From Methanosarcina sp. UBA402 (GTDB lineage: Archaea; Halobacteriota; Methanosarcinia; Methanosarcinales; Methanosarcinaceae), in NCBI GenBank assembly GCA_002509325.1, contig DADO01000091.1, positions 2,852 through 13,919 on the forward strand: DNA of 11,068 bases. Direction: 5' to 3'. Positions 1 through 6,438 of the stretch are shown in pieces (the stretch's first letter is position 1; every line of letters begins with the position of its first letter). Below the pieces are notes generated by a model. It was given only the letters and a program-made list of their open reading frames with translations, did not search any database and had not been told where the DNA came from. The position numbers and the translations under genes were made by a program.

Positions 1-132
1 TAGAATCAATATCAACAGACATGTTTTGATATTTTCAAATCCCTTATACCCAGCAAAAATTTCCTCTAAAGCTTCATGAAAATCTGACAGACTACGGTAT
101 GTAGCAACTTTATTACTCAGCAACTTTATAAC
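1..132 (-). other. open frame running off the left edge, unidentified
   Basis: On the minus strand a frame stays open from just after a TGA at 133-135 to the left edge. It reads VIKLLSNKVATYRSLSDF, then HEALEEIFAGYKGFENIK, then a hydrophobic tail. There is no ATG; only a TTG at 123-121 could start it. The first residues come from the 16-bp tandem repeat, which argues against a true N-terminus. The middle has the look of a transposase C-terminal tail, but no catalytic residues are in view and I do not recognise the family firmly. It may be a gene remnant or chance. Confidence 0.25.
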
Positions 133-152
133 TCAGTAACTTTATTATTTTC
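105..152. repeat. 16-bp tandem repeat, about 2.5 copies
   Basis: Positions 105-120 (CAACTTTATTACTCAG) and 121-136 (CAACTTTATAACTCAG) differ at one base, and 137-149 is a partial third copy (TAACTTTATTATT). The array covers the last codons and stop of the response regulator gene and the bases just after it. The unit length is not a multiple of three, so each copy is read in a different frame. Slippage here would change the last residues of the regulator but not its receiver domain. Confidence 0.8.
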
Positions 153-548
153 TTTTTCGGCTTCTTTTCTCTCAGCCCTGTGCTTGTGGAGAGCCATTTC
201 TATATTACTATGCAGATCTTCTTCCTTAAAGGGTTTTGAGATATATCCTGCAGGCTCGGTCGTTTTTGCCCTCTCCAGAGTCTCGTCATCAGTGTAGGCG
301 GTAAGATAAAGTACTGGAATTCGGAGCCGGTTTTTAATTTCACGGGCAGCCTCAATCCCATCCATTTTCCCTTTTAGCATAATATCCATTAAGACAAGAT
401 CTGCATTCGTCAGCTCTGCTTTTCTTATGGCTTCTTCTCCTGTAGCCGCAGTACCCGGCACAGTGTAACCAAGATTTTTCAGCTTGTTTCTAATATTAAG
501 AGCCACGATATTCTGGTCTTCGACGACCAGAATTTTTGCTTTTTTCAT
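126..548 (-). CDS. single-domain response regulator (receiver domain only)
   Basis: A 140-residue CheY-like receiver protein with no output domain. Visible landmarks are the acidic pair E10-D11, the phospho-acceptor D55 in LVLMDIML, T83 in YLTAY and K105 in SKPF. The C-terminus after about residue 120 is charged and helical (HKHRAERKEAEKENN). The start is the ATG at 548. The frame extends to a TTG at 590, but a strong AAGGGGAG lies 5 bases before the ATG. The gene begins 38 bases after the stop of the multi-PAS kinase on the same strand, so the two form a co-transcribed pair, and this protein is the likely phosphate acceptor of that kinase. Its downstream partner is not in the window; stand-alone receivers of this sort can act as phosphate sinks or by binding other proteins. 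The last codons lie in a 16-bp tandem repeat. Confidence 0.93.
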   Translation of the reverse strand: MKKAKILVVEDQNIVALNIRNKLKNLGYTVPGTAATGEEAIRKAELTNADLVLMDIMLKGKMDGIEAAREIKNRLRIPVLYLTAYTDDETLERAKTTEPAGYISKPFKEEDLHSNIEMALHKHRAERKEAEKENNKVTEL

Positions 549-553
549 TGTAT

Positions 554-561
554 CTCCCCTT
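554..561 (-). promoter_or_regulatory. ribosome binding site deciding the response regulator start
   Basis: On the minus strand the sequence reads AAGGGGAG, 5 bases before the ATG at 548. It matches the anti-Shine-Dalgarno end of 16S rRNA and makes the ATG much more likely than the in-frame TTG at 590, which overlaps the kinase stop. Confidence 0.8.
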
Positions 562-586
562 TGACGTCGAATAAGCCTCAGAATAA

Positions 587-3500
587 TCAATTATTTTCCT
601 TAAAGAATATCTCGAAGGTAGTTTCTGCACTTTTTTGAAGTTCGATTTTACCCTCCAACTGGTCAACAAGAATGTTTACAAGTTGTAGGCCCAAAGAGCC
701 AGTATTTCTGAAATCAAGATTTTCCGGAAAGCCTAGTCCGTTGTCCGAAACTACCAGCGAATATTGACTACTTTTATCAACTGAGCTCTCTGCAACAATA
801 TTATTGGTGCTATTACTTATACTTTTATTCTCTCCACTCTCTTGAATCCTGCGGAGTTTTATCCGGATTTCCCCTTTTCTACCCTGAGGAAACGCGTGTT
901 TTAGAGAATTGGATACAAGTTCATTAATAATTATCCCAAGAGGGACTGCCGTGTCCATTCCGAGAAAAGTCTCTTCAATATCCAGATGCATCACTATATC
1001 GTCTTTTCTGACCGCGTACGAGCGAAGGAGATCTGCAGTCAGTTTTCGAAGGTATTCTGAGAAATCAAGGGTCTCGTTATTTCTTGACTTGTACAGTTCT
1101 TCATGGATTATAGCTATGGTGGAAACCCTGTTCTGGCTTTCACGGAAGGCTTCAAGGACTTCCTTTTCGCTGAACTGCTCTGCCTGGAGTTCCAGCAGGC
1201 TGGAAATGACCTGGAGGTTATTCTTTATGCGGTGATGGATTTCTTTTTTACGAATTTCTTCTACTTTCCTCAGAGACTCTTCAGCTTCTTTTTGCTCGGT
1301 TATATCGTAGACCGCACCCTGAAGGATTCTTTTCTTACTTGTAAAGTCCGAAACATTCTGAATTATTTCACGGACCCATCTTATTTTTCCATTCCTATGC
1401 CTTATACGGTATTCGTGCTCTATAATAAGTAGTGGATCATTTATTAATTTTTCATTATTATTAAAAAGTATTTTTCGGTCTTCAGGGTGAACAATCTGGT
1501 ACCAGTTAACTTTTCCGGAAATGAAGTCATCTCTCTGATATCCTGTGGTTTCCTCCACACTTCCATCCACAAGAACAGGTGTGAAATCCAGATCTCCCTG
1601 GAAGGCTATACCCCTGAAATTCTTCATAAAGGATCTGTAACGCTCTTCACTCTCTTTCAATTTTTTCGACGCAAGTTTTAACCCTGTAATATCTTTCATT
1701 ACACCAATGTCCCTGTAAGAACCAGCCTGTTTATCTTTCAGGAAAATCCCGCTATCTTCCACATGCAGATAACTTCCGTCTTTTCTTCTGAATCTATATT
1801 CGGTGGCAAACCTTTCTCCTTTTTCTATGAACTTTTTCAGCTTTTCGATAACTTCTTTACGGTCATCGGGGTGAATATGTACTTCCCAGTTTTTCCTGTT
1901 AAAATTCTGGAATTCTTCCGGACTATACTGGGTAAGCTCTTTAATGGCTCCAGCCCATTCAATTTTACCTGTGAGCCTATCATAATCATATACTATCTGT
2001 CCTATTTGCTCGGCAGCGATCCGGTATCTTTCTTCGCTTTTCTCAAGTTTTACTTGAGCCAGTTTCAGCTTCGTTATATCTTTTATTACCCCAAGAACCC
2101 GGTTCATCTGGCCTTTTTCGTCCCTGAGCCATACTCCGCTATTTTCTACATGGATGTAATTTCCATCCTTTCTCCTGAACCTGAATTCTTCGCTGAACCT
2201 CTCTCCATTTCCGATCGGCCGTGCTATATTTCTCATTGCCTTTTCCCGGTCTTCAGGATGGATTCGACCAAGCCAGACCTCAGTGTTGAATTCCCTGAAC
2301 TCTTCAGTGCTATATCCGGTGATTTCTCTGATGGCTCCAGCCCAGTCCATTATCCCGGTTTCATGATCATAATCGTATACTATCTGTCCAGTCTGTTCTG
2401 CAGCTATGCGATACTTTTCTTCACTTTTCCAAACTCTTTCAATTGCTTTCTTTCTCTCAGTGATGTCTTTAATGACCCCAAGTACCCTGTATATGTCCCT
2501 GCTTTCATTTTCCAGGTAAACCCCGCTGTCTTCCACATAAAAATAGCTACCATCCTTTCTTCGGAGCCGATACTCTTCAAGATATTTTACTCCATTCTTC
2601 ATGCAGCTTTCGTGGGCTTTTATAGCTTTTTCCCGGTCTTCAGGATGGACATGGTCAGCCCAGAAGGCAGAGGTAAAGCCCTGGAGATCTTCATAATTAT
2701 ATCCAGTAAGTTCCTCAATAGCGCCTGCCCAGGAACTGTAATTGTTTTTCACATCGTAATCGTAAATGAGCTGTCCTGTCTGTTCAGCGACTGCCCTGTA
2801 TCGTTCCTCGTTTCTCTCAAGAGTTTCCCTGGCAAGTTTTCTTTCAGTTATATCTTTTATTACTCCGACAGCCCTGTATATCTGCCCTTTTTCGTTTAAA
2901 AGGTAAATGCTGCTGTCTTCGGCATGGAAGTAGCTTCCGTCCTTCTTTTTGAACCTGTAATCTTCAAGGTATTTTCCCCCGGCTTCCATACAGCTTTTAT
3001 GAGCTTCCCATGCTCTCTCCTGGTCTTCTTCATGGATGTTTGTTATCCAGCTTTCGATGTCTATCTGTTCGAACTCCTCAGGACTGTAGCCGGTAAGCTG
3101 CGAAATGGCTCCTGCCCAGTCAAGCCGCCCGGATTCAATGTCATAATTGTACACAAGCTGCCCTGTCTGCTCGGCAGCGATCCGATATCTCTCTTCATTT
3201 TTCCTGAGAGTTTTTTCAGCCGCTTTCCACTGGGTTATATCCAGCATTACCCCGACAACTCCGGCCGCTTCTCCCGAGCTGTCCTGGTAGGCGGCTTTAT
3301 GGAAAAGGAAATCTCTTTGTACACCATCGGCACAGACTACTTTAGTTTCGTAATAGTTGCTTCCCCCGCTCTCAATAAGACTCCTGTCATCCTCATAATA
3401 TATCTCTACAAGCTCTTTTGGAATTTTTTTCTGAAACTCCTGGAAAGAAATCCCTCTAATTTCATTTTTGGGAATCCCCATGATCTGTCTGGCAAAACTC

Positions 3501-4978
3501 TCATTACAGTTTACATATGTTTCATTCAAGTCTCTCTGGAATACAGGGCTTGGGATACTATCAAGCAGAACTTCCAGAAACTGCACATTATTCTGAAGCT
3601 TTCTTTCGACTTTCCTTAGCTTGGTTACATCGAGCAGTACGGCAACCATATTTCTTGCTTTTTCTTCCTCGTCGGAAAAAGTTGCCTTGCTCGCCAGAAA
3701 ATCCCTTTTTATTCCATCGGCGCACATGATCTCTTTCTCATAGGCGTCGCTTCCTCCTTTCTGCAACAGCTTCAGATCATTTTTATGGATTTCAAGCGAG
3801 AGCTCGGCTGGAGATATCCTGCATGTTTCGTCAAATGTTTTTCCTATAATCTCTTCTTTTTCCAGTCCAAGGACTTTCCTGGCTAAAATATCATTACAGC
3901 CCAGATACCTGCCTTCACTATCTTTATAATATACAGGTGCAGGTATCGTGTCCAGGAGAGTTTCAAGAAACTTCAGGTTGTTCCTCAGGGCTTTTTCAAT
4001 TTTTCTCCTTTCCATTACTTCATGTACAAGTTTCTCATTTGCTTCCGTGTACTCCAGCGTCCTTTTTTCAATGAGCTTTTCCAGCTCCTGCTGATGAATC
4101 CGAAGTCTTTTCTCGGCTTGCAGGCGTTCTATAGTCTCAGACAACAAAAAAGCGGCAGAATCAAGGAAATGTATATCCTCCTCAGTAAATTCTCTTTTTT
4201 CTCGACTGTAAACTTCCATTACCCCAAAAGGCTTATTTATATTTCCTATCAGGAGCGTCACTCCGCTGACCACTCCATATCGCCTTAGAATTTCACTGCA
4301 TTCAAAGCGGAGTTCGGTTTCAATATCCTCCAGGATAACTGGTTTTCTCAAAACAAGGGTATGTTCTGCCTGAGACTTTTCTTTTATGACTACATGGTCT
4401 GTAAGCCCTTTTCCCCATCCGTAGCCTGCCCTTACAATAAAATTCCCATCAGGCGTGAGTTCCAGGACCCTGGAAAAGTCGGTACCAAGCTCCTTAGCAA
4501 TAAGCATGGCACTTTCTTCCAGAATTGCCTGGAAGCTTTTGCAGGTTAAGGATATCCTGCCAAGGTTGCTCAGGGAAAGGTATTGTTTCTCCCTTTTACG
4601 GAGTTTTTCTTCAGTAAGAACCTTGAAACTTATGTCAAATCCCTGAAGATATATACAATCCTCTTCTGGAAAAGGGTAGAGTAAGGCAGCATATGTTATT
4701 TTGCCTGCAGAAATTTCAAGATCTTTCAGGCCCTCCTGTACAAGGACTCTTCTTATATCATGCCTTAACGCCTGAGGAACCTTTTCTCCTTCTTTTATGC
4801 CCCAATATTCGAGAAGAGCATCAGCTGCCTTGTTAGCACAGAGTACAGTTCCCTCCTTTCCTAATTTCAGGAAAATGTTGGGGTTTTTTGGAGAAAGCTC
4901 CGCCACCATCCGTTCTTTACTTGCTTCTTCTATTTTCTTTGTTTTCTCGAGTAAATCATTACTTTTGATGACTTCCAA
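587..4978 (-). CDS. multi-PAS/GAF sensor histidine kinase (HisKA_2 type)
   Basis: A soluble 1463-residue sensor kinase with no membrane segment. In order: a weak PAS-like N-terminus (about 25-125), a GAF domain (about 140-285), a coiled coil (285-335), two similar PAS domains (331-460 and 461-590), four near-regular PAS_3-type repeats starting at E595, E724, E853 and E982, a seventh diverged PAS (1111-1230), HisKA_2 and HATPase_c. The H-box is EIHHRIKNNLQ, with H1249 the likely phosphorylated residue. The N-box Asn is N1357 (NELVSNSLKHA), G1 is SDNGLGF (D1412) and G2 is TGSLGLQL. An Asn/Ser-rich insert (about 1378-1404) interrupts the ATPase domain. It likely senses an intracellular signal (redox, gas or small ligand) and phosphorylates the receiver protein encoded next. 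The listed start is TTG, with GGGGGA directly against it and no proper spacing; ATG at 4909 (Met24) is an alternative. The family is secure, the signal unknown. Confidence 0.93.
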   Translation of the reverse strand: MEVIKSNDLLEKTKKIEEASKERMVAELSPKNPNIFLKLGKEGTVLCANKAADALLEYWGIKEGEKVPQALRHDIRRVLVQEGLKDLEISAGKITYAALLYPFPEEDCIYLQGFDISFKVLTEEKLRKREKQYLSLSNLGRISLTCKSFQAILEESAMLIAKELGTDFSRVLELTPDGNFIVRAGYGWGKGLTDHVVIKEKSQAEHTLVLRKPVILEDIETELRFECSEILRRYGVVSGVTLLIGNINKPFGVMEVYSREKREFTEEDIHFLDSAAFLLSETIERLQAEKRLRIHQQELEKLIEKRTLEYTEANEKLVHEVMERRKIEKALRNNLKFLETLLDTIPAPVYYKDSEGRYLGCNDILARKVLGLEKEEIIGKTFDETCRISPAELSLEIHKNDLKLLQKGGSDAYEKEIMCADGIKRDFLASKATFSDEEEKARNMVAVLLDVTKLRKVERKLQNNVQFLEVLLDSIPSPVFQRDLNETYVNCNESFARQIMGIPKNEIRGISFQEFQKKIPKELVEIYYEDDRSLIESGGSNYYETKVVCADGVQRDFLFHKAAYQDSSGEAAGVVGVMLDITQWKAAEKTLRKNEERYRIAAEQTGQLVYNYDIESGRLDWAGAISQLTGYSPEEFEQIDIESWITNIHEEDQERAWEAHKSCMEAGGKYLEDYRFKKKDGSYFHAEDSSIYLLNEKGQIYRAVGVIKDITERKLARETLERNEERYRAVAEQTGQLIYDYDVKNNYSSWAGAIEELTGYNYEDLQGFTSAFWADHVHPEDREKAIKAHESCMKNGVKYLEEYRLRRKDGSYFYVEDSGVYLENESRDIYRVLGVIKDITERKKAIERVWKSEEKYRIAAEQTGQIVYDYDHETGIMDWAGAIREITGYSTEEFREFNTEVWLGRIHPEDREKAMRNIARPIGNGERFSEEFRFRRKDGNYIHVENSGVWLRDEKGQMNRVLGVIKDITKLKLAQVKLEKSEERYRIAAEQIGQIVYDYDRLTGKIEWAGAIKELTQYSPEEFQNFNRKNWEVHIHPDDRKEVIEKLKKFIEKGERFATEYRFRRKDGSYLHVEDSGIFLKDKQAGSYRDIGVMKDITGLKLASKKLKESEERYRSFMKNFRGIAFQGDLDFTPVLVDGSVEETTGYQRDDFISGKVNWYQIVHPEDRKILFNNNEKLINDPLLIIEHEYRIRHRNGKIRWVREIIQNVSDFTSKKRILQGAVYDITEQKEAEESLRKVEEIRKKEIHHRIKNNLQVISSLLELQAEQFSEKEVLEAFRESQNRVSTIAIIHEELYKSRNNETLDFSEYLRKLTADLLRSYAVRKDDIVMHLDIEETFLGMDTAVPLGIIINELVSNSLKHAFPQGRKGEIRIKLRRIQESGENKSISNSTNNIVAESSVDKSSQYSLVVSDNGLGFPENLDFRNTGSLGLQLVNILVDQLEGKIELQKSAETTFEIFFKENN
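1649..3196 (-). repeat. tandem array of four PAS-coding units, 387-bp period
   Basis: Within the kinase gene, the unit that begins EERYRIAAEQTGQ recurs at residues 595, 724, 853 and 982. The next, diverged domain begins EERYRS at 1111. Each step is exactly 129 residues (387 bp). Each unit holds WAGAI..LTGY, a HPEDRE-type turn, RRKDGSY and GVIKDIT. Similarity extends to DNA: the 22-base stretch at 2241-2262 is repeated unchanged at 2628-2649, exactly 387 bases away. This points to internal duplication of one PAS-plus-linker module. Confidence 0.9.
3209..3988 (-). repeat. pair of duplicated PAS-coding units, 390-bp period
   Basis: Residues 331-460 and 461-590 of the kinase are a second duplicated pair, distinct from the four-unit array. 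Both start with L.NN..FLE.LLD.IP.PV, carry a C-N-E/D turn and a CADG..RDFL motif, and end with a V..LLDVT or V.VMLDIT strand. The period is 130 residues, one longer than in the neighbouring array. CADG contains a conserved Cys (C419 and C549) in both copies, which could be a redox or ligand site; that last point is inference. Confidence 0.85.
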
Positions 4979-4995
4979 TCCCCCATTTTTCTTAG

Positions 4996-5003
4996 TTTAA
5001 ATA
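4996..5003 (-). promoter_or_regulatory. TATA-like box close to the kinase start
   Basis: The minus strand reads GCAAATATTTAAAC here, a plausible archaeal BRE plus TATA element. A transcript from it would begin about 25 bases downstream, near 4975. That is at or inside the TTG start, so this promoter would fit either a leaderless message or translation from the ATG at 4909. It is called by eye only. Confidence 0.35.
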
Positions 5004-5131
5004 TTTGCCAGTTACTCAGGAACAGGCATCAATATCTTGATCGAGATTCTGGATAAAAACGTTTTTTGAGGATTTTCCCCGTCTCCCAGCTTTTTATTTC
5101 TTTAGTCAGACGTTTTCTGGCTAATTTCGCT

Positions 5132-5162
5132 AAAAAAAATATGTGAATTCATATGCATTCAC
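5132..5162 (-). terminator. near-palindrome followed by T8: terminator or operator
   Basis: Bases 5143-5162 form a 20-base palindrome with one mismatched pair (arms GTGAAT and ATTCAC around a CATATG core). On the minus strand the arms are followed after three bases by eight T residues (5139-5132), the layout of a hairpin plus U-tract terminator. This would end transcripts coming through the pseudogene region before the kinase gene. Alternatively, a TTTTTAAATA element just upstream (5173-5164) would make the palindrome an operator near a transcription start for the kinase. The sequence does not decide between the two. Confidence 0.4.
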
Positions 5163-5269
5163 TATTTAAAAAGCATATGATATCTGTCAGGATTTTGAAA
5201 GTTTGATCTGATTTATTGAATAGGACTTACCGGTTGAACTGAGAAAACCATGATATTAAATCTTTAATC

Positions 5270-5316
5270 GTCCAAAATAATTTAAACCACAAAATCTATT
5301 GGACTTTATTTTGGGC
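5270..5316. repeat. inverted repeat, 11-bp stem
   Basis: GTCCAAAATAA at 5270-5280 pairs with TTATTTTGGGC at 5306-5316 (one G-U pair), leaving a 25-base loop. No T-run follows on either strand, so it is not an obvious terminator. It could be an RNA hairpin in a leader, a protein-binding site or a relic of a lost element. Confidence 0.45.
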
Positions 5317-5399
5317 TTCAAGTGCATAAATACTAATTATTTCTGCCTTATTTCTGCCTTCAGATTTGGCCTTCAGAAACATTACTCTGCCACAAGGTA

Positions 5400-5831
5400 T
5401 TAAATCAGCGCCATCAACTTATATATCGCATCAAGGCAGACCTGTAAAAGACCAGCAAGATTTTCAAGTACATCTACGGATCCTCCGATTGTCATACTTC
5501 CTAGGATGGTAGTTTGTTCCTGCAGGAATCTCTCTATTGCTCTAAACAGAGACTGATGAAAGCTGCAAGAGCGAGTTCATCAGACATACCAATTCCATAA
5601 AGAGCTTTACAAGTCCAGATGATGTCTTTTTAACGGCGATTACATCACGCAGGTTCAGGTTGTTTCCGAACCTTAAAAATCGGGTAATATGGTCAGAGTA
5701 GAAACATTTTCTCATTTCCCTGAAGAATTCGGTAATATAGTCAACTATGAATCCGTATCTGTCAGTAAAGGTTTGGGCCTGATTTTCGGGAGTTCTCAAC
5801 CAGGGAGATAGTAGTGCATCCTGTCAAAAAA
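5400..5831 (-). pseudogene. brxL: brxL-like remnant (Lon-related BREX protease), truncated and frameshifted
   Basis: Broken pieces match the BrxL family, the Lon-like AAA+ protein of BREX phage defence. Reading down the minus strand: FDRMHYYLPG, then a TGA (5796-5798) where the family has Trp, then ELPKIRPK; a frameshift; TDRYGFIVDYITEFFREM followed by LRFGNNLNLRDVIAVKKT and SSGLVKLF; an internal deletion and frame change near 5590-5600; GMSDELALAAFISLC; another frameshift; QEQTTILGSMTIGGS with VDVLENLAGLLQVCLDA from the Lon-type C-terminal domain; and a TAA at 5400. The N-terminus with the Walker motifs, the linker and the front of the protease domain are missing. The 5' end is fused to a second broken gene. 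At least two frame changes and one nonsense codon mean no functional product. The family is recalled from its motifs, not from a search. Confidence 0.72.
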
Positions 5832-6360
5832 GGCGATCCTGAGGGGAGCCCCTCTTTGTGAGTAGTCCACATGGACAACGACATTGATCACCGCTTCCCG
5901 CAGGATGGTCAGGGGAGTGTTCCAGACATCCCTGCGCCTCAGATTGGAAGAATCCGCTCCCGCATGGCATGTTTTTTTGAGAAACTCCATAAATCTTTCA
6001 ACTGCCACAGGCAGGTGCTAATGGATCTCAATATGATCGAAAATATCTGCTTTGTCAGTCCCAGCAAATCTTCTGCACAGTATCCAGGTATCCTGGAAGA
6101 TCAGCTCCGGTCTTTGCCAAAAAGCAACACCTGTCCACTGTAGGGACAAGCTGTCCCTGATATCTGGCAAGAAGGCACAAGAATCCAGATCCTTTTCCAC
6201 CAGTTTTCCTGTGCCTTTCAAAGCAAAACGCCGCAGCGCCAAAATCAAGGTCATCTACGGCCCTGTCAGGAAGGACCTGTTCGTCAAAAGACTTACCTTC
6301 AGCAGTACGTTTAAGCTCCGCAATAAGTTCCCTGTCTGCCTTTATGTTAGTGGAATCTGA
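5820..6360 (-). pseudogene. AlbA_2/HATPase_c_4 (RecG-like) regulator remnant
   Basis: These are remains of an ATP-binding, DNA-binding regulator of the AlbA_2 plus HATPase_c_4 type, often annotated as RecG-like. One frame reads STNIKADRELIAELKRTA and then EGKSFDEQVLPDRAVDDLDF. After shifts come VLLFGKD, DTWILCRRFAGTDKADIF and, past an in-frame TAG (6018-6020), VERFMEFLKKTCHAGADSS, TPLTILREAVINVVVH and YSQRGAPLRIAFFD, the ATPase-like end. The N-terminal AlbA_2 domain is absent: the frame meets a TAA at 6415-6417, just before the ABC ATPase gene. The 3' part stops inside FFD and continues as the brxL remnant. Such regulators are frequent in defence islands. At least two frameshifts, a nonsense codon and both ends missing mark it as dead. 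Confidence 0.75.
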
Positions 6361-6438
6361 TTTCCATGGAGGGTGGAACTGTGTATTACGCTCTCGAACG
6401 AATGAGTTATTTGTTTACAATCCCTTAGCGCAACTCCT

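Larger units (their letters stand above)
4979..5399. other. AT-rich intergenic control region without a gene
   Basis: About 420 bases lie between the kinase gene and the brxL remnant. No coding frame in either strand looks like a protein. It holds a TATA-like box (4996-5003), a short AAAAACGTTTTT palindrome (5055-5066), a T8 run on the minus strand with an adjacent near-palindrome (5132-5162), a second TATA-like stretch (5164-5173), an 11-bp stem inverted repeat (5270-5316) and an 11-bp tandem duplication ATTTCTGCCTT (5339-5360). I see no tRNA or known riboswitch. Confidence 0.6.

Noticed and set aside
105..152. CRISPR-like array
   Set aside because: The units are 16 bp, directly adjacent without spacers, and only about 2.5 copies.
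1763..2899. A 378-codon open frame on the plus strand opposite the PAS array
   Set aside because: It is antisense to clearly conserved PAS repeats, is phenylalanine- and serine-rich as expected for the complement of Glu/Lys-rich coding, and matches no family I recognise.
4979..5399. A tRNA, small RNA gene or riboswitch in the long intergenic region
   Set aside because: No cloverleaf, T-loop sequence or known riboswitch core could be found by eye; only simple inverted repeats and TATA-like boxes are visible.
5542..5799. A stand-alone 85-residue minus-strand gene starting at a TTG
   Set aside because: Its sequence is the middle of a BrxL-like protein, and the pieces before and after it continue in other frames, so it is a fragment and not a gene.
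5796..6008. A stand-alone 70-residue gene starting at a GTG
   Set aside because: It is the part of the regulator remnant lying between an in-frame TAG and a TGA; homology-like sequence continues on both sides.
6018..6020. Pyrrolysine insertion at the TAG as a sign of a functional gene
   Set aside because: The same gene remnant has at least two frameshifts and lacks both ends, so reading through TAG would not restore a protein.
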